Shown: positions 41,405 to 49,778, numbered from the stretch's first letter. The stretch is DNA of 64,000 nucleotides from Candidatus Bathyarchaeota archaeon (GCA_026014725.1 JAOZHV010000044.1:92272-156271), one strand, 5' to 3'. Numbers and translations are program-made. Notes: generated by a model from the letters alone, not told the origin.

Positions 41405-41581
41405 ATGAAAGTTTACATAGGAATGAAAGAGAAAACAGCACCTGAAATCTTTGAAGCAGAAAACCAGCCCACCAAGCAAACGCACCCAAAATACGATTTC
41501 GTGTATGGTCCTTTTAGAACCTTTGATGACGCGAAACGATATATTGATGCTATGGGCGGACTAGCTTGCGGGGAAGGCTAA
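41405..41581 (+). CDS. Small unknown protein downstream of arsC
   Basis: A 58-residue protein starting ATG after AAGGT: KVYIGMKEKTAPEIFEAEN early, and YDFVYGPFRTFDDAKRYIDA late. It has the compact strand-helix look of a small conserved domain. One Cys near the C-terminus. It probably belongs to the ferredoxin 2-arsC unit; the stop overlaps the stop of the convergent membrane protein gene by 4 bp. Confidence 0.65.
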   Translation: MKVYIGMKEKTAPEIFEAENQPTKQTHPKYDFVYGPFRTFDDAKRYIDAMGGLACGEG

Positions 41582-42159
41582 ACCAATTTTTTTCCAAGCT
41601 CAGCACCTGTCTGTGTTTTGTGACGCAAGAAAGCTCTTGCAACTAATGGAACTATTAACCCTGCAAGCACTCTTGGTATAAAGATTAACAAGGCACCAGA
41701 GGCATCCCCACCAAGAATAGGGGAGAATTGGCTGGCAACAGAGAGCAACAGCGACCCCGCAAGCCCAGCTATAATCCCTGCCAGCGCCATGTGGCGGTAA
41801 CTGCTTGAACGTTTACCTAAAGCCCCCGCAATATAACCTATCAGCATAGCGCTAACAAGATTACTCAATAAACTTATGTCACCGCCACCTTGAGCGGCAT
41901 AAAGTTGATCCGAGTAGTAGAGCGCATAAAGGCTGCCTAAAATAAATCCTGTTGCTCCGCCAGCCCATTGATTCCAAATTAATCCGAGCAGCATGGGGAT
42001 GCTGACAACGACAATCGCTTCTAGCAAGGTATACTTGAGTCCTATAAGAGCTGGTGATGATGCCAACGAAACGCCAACAATTAAGAATGCAACCAAGGTA
42101 GGGATAACTACACCGAATACTGCGTCAACTACTTTGCCCTCTATCAAACCATTAAACAA
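41578..42159 (-). CDS. Membrane protein of unknown function, paralogue A
   Basis: A 193-residue protein with five to six membrane helices (VIPTLVAFLIVGVSLAS, EAIVVVSIPMLLGLIW, MLIGYIAGALG, MALAGIIAGLAGSLLL, LIFIPRVLAGLIVPLVA). It shares the core LGLxWNxWAGGAxGFxxGSLYxLY and the AMLIGYIAGALxKRS segment with the protein at 42423-43046, so they are a duplicated pair. No transporter family recognised. Between the two lies a small Cys-rich gene. Confidence 0.78.
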   Translation of the reverse strand: MFNGLIEGKVVDAVFGVVIPTLVAFLIVGVSLASSPALIGLKYTLLEAIVVVSIPMLLGLIWNQWAGGATGFILGSLYALYYSDQLYAAQGGGDISLLSNLVSAMLIGYIAGALGKRSSSYRHMALAGIIAGLAGSLLLSVASQFSPILGGDASGALLIFIPRVLAGLIVPLVARAFLRHKTQTGAELGKKLV

Positions 42160-42237
42160 GATTTCTCAGCTCAGTACCTTTTTGAAGTAAAAGCTTAATT
42201 AGCCTTTTGAGAATAAATCGCCATTTACAAGTTATAT

Positions 42238-42408
42238 TTAGCTTAGCGTTCCTTTGATTGCGTCAGCTTTCAGCCTCAGAAAATCCATCGCGTCTTCAAA
42301 ATCAAGACAAGAATCACCGTATTTCTCAGGGCTTTTCAAAGTGCAGTGCCCCTCTTTCCAGTTTATACAAGTATTCTGGTTACAAGAAGGATAATCCAAC
42401 AGCAACAC
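42238..42408 (-). CDS. Small Cys-rich protein
   Basis: A frame of about 56 residues (GTG at 42408, or TTG 42399) between the two membrane-protein genes. It reads LDYPSCNQNTCINWKEGHC, then TLKSPEKYGDSCLDFEDAMD and FLRLKADAIKG. Four Cys in a C-x4-C-x6-C-x13-C layout and the acidic helix CLDFEDAMDFLR suggest a small metal-binding protein. It is in the same direction as both neighbours, likely one transcript. Confidence 0.5.
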   Translation of the reverse strand: MLLLDYPSCNQNTCINWKEGHCTLKSPEKYGDSCLDFEDAMDFLRLKADAIKGTLS

Positions 42409-42422
42409 ACCAACTAAATACT

Positions 42423-43046
42423 CTAGGCGGCGTAATCTTTAGGTTTTTTGTTTACGCCCATGCCGTACCAGAAGAACACTTTAGCAATCACAGGAATCAA
42501 GACTCCGCAAAGAATTCGGGGCAACACGTTAAGCAGAAAACCATCCCAACCAGTCACCACGTTTGAGGGCGAAAGCTGAAAAATCCCAAAAAGCAACACT
42601 CCGCCGATGGCTGTTGCGATTACCCCAGAGATGGCCATTCTGCGGAAGTCTTCGGAACGCTTGTTTAACGCTCCAGCCATGTAGCCAATCAGCATGGCGC
42701 TAAGGGTGTAGGCAAGCAGTATGGTGCCAACGCCAAAGTGGAATCCTGAGGTTCCACCTCCCCTGAACTGGTCTGCCCAATACAAAGAGTAGAGGCTGCC
42801 CATCAAGAAGCCTGAAGCGCCGCCTGCCCACCGATTCCAAACCAGCCCAAGCAGAAGCGGCACAGCCACGATTACGGTGAGTTCGAGGATTTGCATGGTG
42901 ATTCCTATTATGAATCCTGTGGACTCGGAAAAACCAATCAGTGAGTTAAGCACTGAGATGCCAACGATGGCTAAGACAACAATTAAGGGGGCGACGATTC
43001 CGTAGAGTATGTCAGTTTTTTTCCAATCTTTCCAGCTGAGGCTCAA
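42423..43046 (-). CDS. Membrane protein of unknown function, paralogue B
   Basis: A 207-residue protein with five to six membrane helices, paralogous to 41578-42159 (LLGLVWNRWAGGASGFLMGS and LYSLYWADQ). The first segment has polar WKDWKKTD before the first helix. Upstream at 43079-43102 is an imperfect copy of the arsenic-type palindrome, so expression may respond to ArsR. Substrate unknown. Confidence 0.78.
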   Translation of the reverse strand: MSLSWKDWKKTDILYGIVAPLIVVLAIVGISVLNSLIGFSESTGFIIGITMQILELTVIVAVPLLLGLVWNRWAGGASGFLMGSLYSLYWADQFRGGGTSGFHFGVGTILLAYTLSAMLIGYMAGALNKRSEDFRRMAISGVIATAIGGVLLFGIFQLSPSNVVTGWDGFLLNVLPRILCGVLIPVIAKVFFWYGMGVNKKPKDYAA

Positions 43047-43078
43047 ATTATCACCAAGTTAGGTAGCGAGTTAAGTTT

Positions 43079-43102
43079 ATAGTAATATATGAATATTGCT
43101 AT
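43079..43102. promoter_or_regulatory. Imperfect ATAGTAATAT-N4-ATATTGCTAT palindrome
   Basis: The 10-bp arms differ at one position. The ATATTG core matches the arsenic-region operators at 39094-39116 and 40604-40623. Lies 33 bp upstream of the paralogue B start. Confidence 0.45.
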
Positions 43103-43199
43103 AGTTTTGCTTTTGCATTCAAAGAAACAGCTGAAAAATCAAGCGCAAATATTTATGAGTAAGAATCATTTTGGATAACACCGCAACTCACTGTTGCAG

Positions 43200-43312
43200 G
43201 CAGGGGTCGCCGAGCATGGTCAAAGGCGTAGAGCCGCCTTAAAAAGCGTCGCGCATGCTTCAGGAGCCTATCCTGTAGAGGTTCATGGGTTCAAATCCCA
43301 TCCCCTGCACCA
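43200..43312 (+). tRNA. tRNA-Leu(CAG) with probable noncanonical intron
   Basis: Acceptor GCAGGGG pairs with CCCCTGC; discriminator A (43309) and CCA (43310-43312) are encoded. D stem GCC/GGC and T stem ATGGG-TTCAAAT-CCCAT are clear; the variable arm is long. Without an intron no anticodon stem forms. Removing about 25 nt (AGCCGCC...GCGCAT) between positions 29 and 30 yields stem TAGGC/GCCTA with loop TTCAGGA, anticodon CAG. The exact splice points and BHB shape are not certain. A TATA-like AATATTTATG lies about 45 bp upstream. Confidence 0.88.
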
Positions 43313-43345
43313 CTTATTTTTGGTCACTACCTCCTTAGCAAGTTC

Positions 43346-43400
43346 TAGTCAAGAAACTTTGACTGGGTATCATTTTCGTTTGTCAAGAAACCTTGACAAA
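43346..43400. promoter_or_regulatory. Two TTAGTCAA/TTTGTCAAG-type palindromes before the polyferredoxin gene
   Basis: TAGTCAAGAAACTTTGACTG (43346-43365) and TTTGTCAAG-AAAC-CTTGACAAA (43379-43400, perfect 9-bp arms) stand 33 bp apart. The central GTCAAGAAAC is shared with 31785-31806. Together they suggest cooperative repressor or activator binding about 110-160 bp before the polyferredoxin start. Confidence 0.6.
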
Positions 43401-43506
43401 AAAGGCTTTATGGCGATATCAGTAAACACAACGCGGAACAAAATTGGTGCTAAGTGCTCAAAGTTGCTGTCTCAAATGTTTAGGGGCTGTTTGAAAAAAT
43501 ATATGA

Positions 43507-45165
43507 ATGATGAAGCCGTATGGGAGAGCATGGGTGTGGTTGGCTATTAAACAGCGAATCTTCCTCTCCTTACTCGTAGGAGTCCTAATCGCTGTAAGCG
43601 TTCTTAGCGTAGTGTACATTGAACCAGTCAACTCTTGTTATGGCCCCCACATAACCTCAGAGATCGACAGAAACTACGTTTACATAAACGAAACCGTCAC
43701 CGTAACAGGGCAGGTTTGTCCTGCAGAAGAAAACAAAACAATCAGGGTTGCCTTTACAAGACCAGACTACACCTTCATCGAACAGTATGTTCTAACCGAC
43801 CCAGAAACAGGAAATTTTTCAGTCACTCAACAGCTTGACATGGTCGGCTACTGGAACATTTTTCCCATTCACGGGCACATATGCGACAGACTATTCGCCG
43901 AAGTAACAGACCCCACTAATCCAGAAGCAACAGCGCCGACACCTAACCTGCCAGCGATGAAAGTTAACTATTCTGTAATTGCGGCAGCCGTGGCTTTCCT
44001 TAGCGTTGGAACAGTCGCGTTAGTAGCGGGAAGAAAAAACAAAACAAGAAAAATCAGTTCTTTGAGATTGTTTGTGCAGATTGGGTTTATTTTTTTCATT
44101 TTCTTCGGCATCTTTATCGACCACCAACGCCTACCCGTGCCTGCAGAGCAAATAGCGCCACATGAAGCCTTAATCGGCAACAACGTGCTTGGCGTATCGA
44201 TGCCTGATGGGATTCCGATGCCGTTTTTCGGATGCTACTACCCATGCGGAAAAACCGTAACTTGCGCTCTGTGGGAAATCCAATCCTACATTTACCCCTT
44301 CTTTGATGTTGGACGCGGGTGGGGAGTAAACTACGACTCGCCAGGCATTTTGCGGTTGACAGTTGTTTTCGGCGTTATCATCTTGGCGGCAGTAGTGCTG
44401 GGGCGGTTCTTCTGCGGCTGGATTTGTCCCTTCGGCTTATATGTTGATTTGATGACTCGCCTAAGAAAAGCCCTCAGAATTAAACGCAGGGAACTCTCCG
44501 AGAAATTTAACGGTAAATTCCACCAATTAGGTTACGTCATATTGGCAGTCATAATTATTCTAAGTGTGCTTTTCGCTTCTCAAACCTTAACTGGCACCCA
44601 GCTTGTGGCTGGAACTGAAAAAGGCGGTTTTGTCTATCAGTACTTTTCAGCGCCGTTCTGCCAAGTCTGCCCCATGAAACCACTGTGCATGCTTTCGCAG
44701 ACAAGCGTTGGATTGCTACGTACAGAGTGGATTTTTGAAACCACCACAGGCGACTTTTATCAACTGGGCTTTTACGTAACCTCACTTAACCTCATCATTC
44801 TAGGCATAGTTACATTGGCAGCGTTCTTTGTTCGCCGCTCATGGTGCAGAATCTGCCCACTCGGCGCCCTAATCGCGCTGTTTAACAGGTTCCCGCCCTT
44901 CAAGTGGATAAGCGGTGTGCGCTTGAATAAGGTTGAAGAGAAATGCACCAAGTGCGGCGTGTGCAAGCGTGTTTGCCCAACCCAAGTTACGGAAGTGTAT
45001 GAGCAAAAGAGCGGTGATGTTGCAAGTTCACAGTGCATCTATTGCCTGCGCTGTGTCGAAATGTGTCCCTATGAGGATTGCTTGCAATTCAAGTTTGCAG
45101 GGAAAACGGTTTGCAAATCAAGGAACTGGTTAAATGACTCAAACAGTTTAAAGGTGATTGAGTAA
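43507..45165 (+). CDS. Membrane polyferredoxin (NapH/NosR-like) with outside Ig-like domain
   Basis: A 552-residue membrane iron-sulfur protein. A first helix (IFLSLLVGVLIAVSVLSVV) leads to an external domain with Cys pairs (NSCYGPHI, GQVCPAEE), then membrane helices with the inner-face motifs FFCGWICPFG and RRSWCRICPLGAL typical of NapH/NosR/CcoG-type electron carriers, FCQVCPMKPLC, and a C-terminal 2[4Fe-4S] domain (CTKCGVCKRVCPTQ, CIYCLRCVEMCPYEDC). It probably carries electrons between quinone or ferredoxin pools and an outside or membrane reaction. Stop and next ATG overlap (TAATG). Confidence 0.88.
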   Translation: MMKPYGRAWVWLAIKQRIFLSLLVGVLIAVSVLSVVYIEPVNSCYGPHITSEIDRNYVYINETVTVTGQVCPAEENKTIRVAFTRPDYTFIEQYVLTDPETGNFSVTQQLDMVGYWNIFPIHGHICDRLFAEVTDPTNPEATAPTPNLPAMKVNYSVIAAAVAFLSVGTVALVAGRKNKTRKISSLRLFVQIGFIFFIFFGIFIDHQRLPVPAEQIAPHEALIGNNVLGVSMPDGIPMPFFGCYYPCGKTVTCALWEIQSYIYPFFDVGRGWGVNYDSPGILRLTVVFGVIILAAVVLGRFFCGWICPFGLYVDLMTRLRKALRIKRRELSEKFNGKFHQLGYVILAVIIILSVLFASQTLTGTQLVAGTEKGGFVYQYFSAPFCQVCPMKPLCMLSQTSVGLLRTEWIFETTTGDFYQLGFYVTSLNLIILGIVTLAAFFVRRSWCRICPLGALIALFNRFPPFKWISGVRLNKVEEKCTKCGVCKRVCPTQVTEVYEQKSGDVASSQCIYCLRCVEMCPYEDCLQFKFAGKTVCKSRNWLNDSNSLKVIE

Positions 45166-46103
45166 TGAAAAAAACAAGCTTTACCAAAAAACTGATACTT
45201 ACTGTTCTTTGTATTGCTGTTTTGACAATGCCCATTCTTCTAAAACCAGCGAATTCGCAAGATATTTTGCAGACAATTTTCATACGCGCCGACGGCACTG
45301 TCTCGCCTGAAACGCCGCTTATTCAGCGAAGCGGAAATGTCTACACCTTTACAAGTGACATTAATGCTGCCATCAAGATACTCAAAAGCGACATAGTTAT
45401 CGATGGCGCAGGCTACACGCTTCGCGGACCATATGACGGAACACAGAAGGGCATTTGGGACGTGGGCAGTGGACCAGACCAGATGCCTGAAAATGCAGAG
45501 TATGAATACACGCTTGGCATAGACATAGGCGACAAAAAAGTTCAAGGCGTACTCATAAAGAACGTTAACGTGAAAAATTTTAGCATAGGCATGTACATTT
45601 GGACGCAAAACAACACAATAATGGATAACGCCGTGTCAGAATGCATTGTGGGGATAATGATTTCAGGCTCAGACTGCACGGTGATTCGAAACTACATTGC
45701 TAACAACAAGCAAGGTCTCTTCTTTGGCTTCAACGGCGACCCAAACCAAATACCTACCGACATAATAATCGCGGAAAATAGTTTTGTGGGCAACGTTATG
45801 CAGCTTAACGGTTGCATGTGCGAGGAATACCCAGAGGACGAGGAGCCGCACGCGTGGGATAATGGGCAGAGAGGCAATTACTGGAGCGACTATAACGGAA
45901 CCGACACTAACAATGACGGCATAGGCGACACGCCCTACGTCATAGACGTCCAAAACCAAGACCGCTATCCGTTGATGCAGAATCCTGCTAAGCTGCCAGT
46001 TCCAACACCGAAATTTCCATTTGAGGTTGTAGTTCTTGTTGTCTTAGCGCCCGTGCTTGTGGTTGTTGCTTTCTTGGTTTTGAAACGAAGGAAAAAGGCT
46101 TAA
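45165..46103 (+). CDS. NosD-like secreted beta-helix protein with membrane anchor
   Basis: A 312-residue exported protein with a signal peptide (LTVLCIAVLTMPILLKPA), a right-handed beta-helix of NosD/CASH type (GIYIWTQNNTIMDNAVSEC, then GIMISGSDCTVIRNYIANN), the frequent archaeal ending YWSDYNGTDTNNDGIGDTPY, and a C-terminal helix (VVVLVVLAPVLVVVAFLVL) with basic tail. NosD of nitrous-oxide reductase systems is a periplasmic assembly factor; here no nosZ is present, so a role in assembling or binding something for the coupled polyferredoxin is only suggested. Confidence 0.87.
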   Translation: MKKTSFTKKLILTVLCIAVLTMPILLKPANSQDILQTIFIRADGTVSPETPLIQRSGNVYTFTSDINAAIKILKSDIVIDGAGYTLRGPYDGTQKGIWDVGSGPDQMPENAEYEYTLGIDIGDKKVQGVLIKNVNVKNFSIGMYIWTQNNTIMDNAVSECIVGIMISGSDCTVIRNYIANNKQGLFFGFNGDPNQIPTDIIIAENSFVGNVMQLNGCMCEEYPEDEEPHAWDNGQRGNYWSDYNGTDTNNDGIGDTPYVIDVQNQDRYPLMQNPAKLPVPTPKFPFEVVVLVVLAPVLVVVAFLVLKRRKKA

Positions 46104-46160
46104 GCGTGCAACGTCACTTTTTTATTCTCAGCGTTCAAGTAAAGTTAGAGGGTTTGATGT

Positions 46161-46736
46161 TTGAAGGTTGTTGGTTTTAACGGAAGCGCAAGAAAAGACG
46201 GCAACACTGCCCTCTTGATTCGTCGAGTATTTTCAGTTCTTGAAAGCGAAGGCATCCAAACCGAACTGGTGCAGCTTGCGGGCGAGCAGATTCACGGTTG
46301 CATGGCGTGCGGTACCTGCCGAAAAGTCAAAAACATGGAATGCAAGATTGTAAAAGATAACGTTAACGCATACATTAAGAAGATGGTTGAGGCAGACGGC
46401 ATAATTCTTGGTTCACCCACTTACTTTTCGATGATGTCTCCTGAGTTGAAAGCTCTCATTGACCGCGCAGGATACGTTGCCAGAGCCAACGGCGACCTGT
46501 TCAAACGTAAAGTCGGCGCTGCGGTGGTTGCGGTGCGCAGGGCAGGTGGAATCCCCACTTTTGACGCCATTAACCATTTTTTCCTAATCAGCCAAATGAT
46601 TGTGCCCGGCTCATCCTACTGGAACGTGGGCATTGGCTTGGGCAAGGGCGATGTTGAAAAGGATGAGGAGGGCATGAAAACGATGGATGACTTGGGGAAA
46701 AACATGGCGTGGCTAATCAAGAAAATAAAAACCTGA
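46161..46736 (+). CDS. Iron-sulfur flavoprotein / NADPH-dependent FMN reductase family
   Basis: A 191-residue flavodoxin-fold protein: [19 protein letters not shown] is the FMN phosphate loop; [15 protein letters not shown] gives closely spaced Cys typical of archaeal iron-sulfur flavoproteins (Isf); [20 protein letters not shown] is the flavin-binding loop. TTG start after AGAGG. Downstream of the polyferredoxin and NosD-like genes in the same direction, so an electron-transfer partner is plausible. Confidence 0.88.
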   Translation: MKVVGFNGSARKDGNTALLIRRVFSVLESEGIQTELVQLAGEQIHGCMACGTCRKVKNMECKIVKDNVNAYIKKMVEADGIILGSPTYFSMMSPELKALIDRAGYVARANGDLFKRKVGAAVVAVRRAGGIPTFDAINHFFLISQMIVPGSSYWNVGIGLGKGDVEKDEEGMKTMDDLGKNMAWLIKKIKT

Positions 46737-46746
46737 AGAAGCGTCT

Positions 46747-47424
46747 TTAAGATTGCATAGCGAGTTCTACGCCTGGGATTCGTTTTTTCTCGTAAACTAT
46801 ATCCATTACTTTGGAAAATCCAGTAATCCATACCAGATAAATGAGGCCGATTAGAATCCAAACGGGCAAAACCTGCATCGTTTGAAATATAATTGTGCGT
46901 CCTGCACCGACTATGTCCATGAGACCTACATAGGATAATACAGCCGTGCTTTTTGTTAGAGAACAGAATTCATTCGTCCAAGATGGGATTACTATCCTAT
47001 AGGCCTGTGGCAGAATTACATGGCGAAGTGTCTGGAACCTTGACATTCCTACTGACATGCCCGCGGCCATTTGATCGTCAAATATTGTTTGCATTGCACC
47101 TTTAATGTAGCCTTTTTGGTAACCTGCACTATTTAATCCGAAAACCAAGAAAGCCAACAAGTAATGGTCAATCTGAACGTTAAGTATAGCTGGCACCGTG
47201 TATACCGCTATAAATAATTGAACAAACAGTGGGCTTCCTCGGAAGAATTCAACGTAAACTGCGATTGCTCCCCGTATGAGTTTTCCTCCATAAATATCCC
47301 CTATTGCCAACAAAGTTCCCAATATTAATCCAAGAGCTACACCGAATAGCGTGATCTCTATGGTCAGAGTTAACCCTTGTATGATATCGAGGTAATATCG
47401 GGGGTCTAAGAGGAACTCAAACAT
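46747..47424 (-). CDS. Polar amino acid ABC transporter permease (2 of 2)
   Basis: A 225-residue HisM/GlnP-type permease with about five membrane helices and the EAA-like loop SAGYQKGYIKGAMQTIFDDQ then MAAGMSVGMSRFQTLRHVILPQ. Ends the four-gene leftward operon (binding protein, permease, ATPase, permease); 4 bp from the ATPase gene. Confidence 0.92.
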   Translation of the reverse strand: MFEFLLDPRYYLDIIQGLTLTIEITLFGVALGLILGTLLAIGDIYGGKLIRGAIAVYVEFFRGSPLFVQLFIAVYTVPAILNVQIDHYLLAFLVFGLNSAGYQKGYIKGAMQTIFDDQMAAGMSVGMSRFQTLRHVILPQAYRIVIPSWTNEFCSLTKSTAVLSYVGLMDIVGAGRTIIFQTMQVLPVWILIGLIYLVWITGFSKVMDIVYEKKRIPGVELAMQS

Positions 47425-47428
47425 TCAA

Positions 47429-48211
47429 CTATTCCCTTGTAGTTCGCTTAATGATTCTCGTCATGAACTGTTTGGCACGATCAGTATTCGGAGCATTGAA
47501 GAATAGTGACGGCGGTCCCGTTTCAATCACATGACCTTCATCATAAAATATCATTTCTTCCGCGACTTCCTGAGCAAAAGGCATTTCATGACTAACGATA
47601 AGCATTGTTGTGCCTTCTTTCGCTAAATCCCTCAGCGTATCGATTACTTCACCAGTAAGTTCTGGGTCTAAGGCGGAAGTGGGTTCATCAAGCAGTATAA
47701 TATCAGGGTTTCGAGCTATCGCTCTCGCTATTCCCACTCTTTGAGCTTGTCCGCCTGACATTTGGGATGGATATTTGTATATGCAGTCATGAACTTTCAC
47801 TTCTTCTAAAGCGGCTAAGGCTCGTTTGCGCGCTTCTTCTTTGGGCAACTTGAGCACTTGCCGAAGCGCCAACTCCACGTTGCCTAAAGCTGTGAGATGC
47901 CTAAACAAGTAAATATGTTGGAAAACAAAGCCAATTCTGGCACGGGCTTTGTTTAAGTCAACGCCTTTCTGTGTTAAACATTGGTCGCCAAGGTAAATTT
48001 CTCCTTTATCAGGTATTTCAAGCATTGCAAGACAACGTAAAAAAGTACTTTTTCCTGAGCCACTGGGGCCAAAAATCAGTTTAATGTCACCCTTGCGGAT
48101 TTGTAGCGAGACGCCTTTGACTGCTTCAACTAATCTTAGGTCTTCCTTCTTTTCTCCTTTGATGCGATATGTCTTGTATACATTTTTTGCTTCCATTACA
48201 AAGTCTGTCAT
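47429..48211 (-). CDS. Polar amino acid ABC transporter ATPase
   Basis: A 260-residue GlnQ-type ATPase: Walker A GPSGSGKST, Q loop near FVFQHIYLFRHLTAL, signature MSGGQAQRVGIARA, Walker B IILLDEPTSALDPEL and H loop IVSHEM. N-terminal 15 residues carry a short polar insert (RIKGEKKEDLRLVEAV). Powers the adjacent permeases; between the two permease genes with 4-bp gaps. Confidence 0.95.
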   Translation of the reverse strand: MTDFVMEAKNVYKTYRIKGEKKEDLRLVEAVKGVSLQIRKGDIKLIFGPSGSGKSTFLRCLAMLEIPDKGEIYLGDQCLTQKGVDLNKARARIGFVFQHIYLFRHLTALGNVELALRQVLKLPKEEARKRALAALEEVKVHDCIYKYPSQMSGGQAQRVGIARAIARNPDIILLDEPTSALDPELTGEVIDTLRDLAKEGTTMLIVSHEMPFAQEVAEEMIFYDEGHVIETGPPSLFFNAPNTDRAKQFMTRIIKRTTRE

Positions 48212-48215
48212 TTTA

Positions 48216-48869
48216 TTACAGTCCTATCTTTTTCTTTCGTTTATTTCCCCATCTGTCAAGAACAAAAGCGATTGGGAAGGTTAATGCAATATAAATGAGG
48301 GCAGCCAAAACGTAGGGTGTTACTACATCAAGAGTCGAGGCCCTTATATCATTTGATAGCTTCATTACTTCTAGTACACCCCCAAGCACATAGACATAAG
48401 CTGAATCTTTAATGAGCAAAGCATATTCACTGCCCAACCCCGGAGTAGAGTAAGTGAAAACTTGGGGAACCATAATATTCCAAATTGCTCTCCACTTAGA
48501 GAAACCAACCGATGCCCCTGCAATCATTTGTTCATCACCGACGCCATGGATTGCGCCTCTGTAAATTAGAGATTGATTGGCTCCACTTCTAAGCCCTAAT
48601 ACGAAACAAGCTACAAAGAATGGGTTGCCGAATGGAACTGGAAAAAAAGGGCCTAATCCGAAAAAGAATAACAGCATTAGGACTATTTCAGGTATGCCTC
48701 TCCACAGTTTCTCGTAGGCATCAACTACGAAGCCAATTTCTTTTTCATAAATTCTAATAAACGCAAGTGGCAGTCCTACGGCTATACCCATTAAGAAAGA
48801 GATCAGAGAAATGGAAAGAGTTACGGGTACTCCTTCCAAGAGGTAGATTAACTGTTGCCAAACATCCAA
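48216..48869 (-). CDS. Polar amino acid ABC transporter permease (1 of 2)
   Basis: A 217-residue HisM/GlnP-type permease with helices VTLSISLISFLMGIAVGLP, VLMLLFFFGLGPFF and VTPYVLAALIYIALTFPIAF; the coupling loop is SGANQSLIYRGAIHGVGDEQ then MIAGASVGFSKWRAIWNIMVPQ. Forms a heterodimer with the permease at 46747-47424 by family analogy. Confidence 0.92.
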   Translation of the reverse strand: MDVWQQLIYLLEGVPVTLSISLISFLMGIAVGLPLAFIRIYEKEIGFVVDAYEKLWRGIPEIVLMLLFFFGLGPFFPVPFGNPFFVACFVLGLRSGANQSLIYRGAIHGVGDEQMIAGASVGFSKWRAIWNIMVPQVFTYSTPGLGSEYALLIKDSAYVYVLGGVLEVMKLSNDIRASTLDVVTPYVLAALIYIALTFPIAFVLDRWGNKRKKKIGL

Positions 48870-48885
48870 TGGCGATCACGGAAGT

Positions 48886-49719
48886 TTATTCTGCATGCCA
48901 TTTTGCTTTTAATTGGTCCACGGTTCCGTCATAGATCAACTCGGCCATTGCGCCATTTATCTTGTCAAGTAGTGTAGTTGAGCCTTTAGCTGTTAGGAAT
49001 GAGACTGGATAGTATGGGTGCCTATATACAACGTCTGCCGCGATACCTTGTGATTCGAATTCTACAATCCAATTGGTAGTGATTGGTGTTTCAGCATATA
49101 CTGCCTGTACGGATGGGTTTGCGCTGATCATATCTTGGAAGGGTGCTGCTGAGTCACTCCATGTTCTTACGGACACGCCCGCCGCTTGCAACTCTTCCTG
49201 TTGAACGTTTCCGCTTTGTACCCCAACAGTGATACCTAATGTTTTGAAGTCTGCAAGCGAGTTTACGGTTGTTATGCCTTTCGCCGTCATAGTGCTTTTG
49301 AGCATTACTACTTGTCCTTCTGTTGTGCTGTGGGGCAAAGTAAAGGAAACCACTTCTAATCTATCTGGTGTCACTGAGAAGCCACTGACGCCCATGTCGA
49401 GTTGACCATTTTGGACGGAAAGAATAATGTTGTCAAAAGCGGTGTCATGCCACTGAATTGTTAAACCTAGTTTTTCCGCGCAAGCGTTTGCCAAGTCAAC
49501 TTCGAAACCAATGATGTTGCCCGCCGTATCTTTCATTTGGTATGGTGGCCATGTTGGGTCTGTGCCTACCTTTATGACTCCTGTTCTCTGTATGTTTTCC
49601 CAGACTGCGTCTGTTTCTGAAGTTTTTGTTGGCATAATGAATGGGCTCGAGATTAAGCCTACTCCGAATCCTACTACGAGCATTATTACAACTAAAGCTA
49701 CAGTTATTATTTTTGCCAT
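48886..49719 (-). CDS. Polar amino acid ABC transporter substrate-binding protein (family 3)
   Basis: A 277-residue binding protein anchored by an N-terminal helix (MAKIITVALVVIMLVVGFG). The domain has the family-3 marks GVIKVGTDPTWPPYQMKDTA, GFEVDLANACAEKLGL and AFDNIILSVQNGQLDMGVSG. Ligand specificity cannot be read; the aspartate/arginine pattern fits amino acid binding. Met at 49719 is preferred over 49743 because GGGGAG precedes it. First gene of the transporter operon; a TATA-like TTAAATAC lies near 49763. Confidence 0.93.
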   Translation of the reverse strand: MAKIITVALVVIMLVVGFGVGLISSPFIMPTKTSETDAVWENIQRTGVIKVGTDPTWPPYQMKDTAGNIIGFEVDLANACAEKLGLTIQWHDTAFDNIILSVQNGQLDMGVSGFSVTPDRLEVVSFTLPHSTTEGQVVMLKSTMTAKGITTVNSLADFKTLGITVGVQSGNVQQEELQAAGVSVRTWSDSAAPFQDMISANPSVQAVYAETPITTNWIVEFESQGIAADVVYRHPYYPVSFLTAKGSTTLLDKINGAMAELIYDGTVDQLKAKWHAE

Positions 49720-49778
49720 CTTAATTTTCTCCCCAGCCCCCATATTTCAATGCTTTATGTATTTAAGCTTAAGCATCA

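Noticed and set aside
42258-42566. 102-codon plus-strand frame
   Set aside because: It lies opposite the small Cys-rich gene and membrane paralogue B, and its sequence shows no fold; the minus strand is coding.
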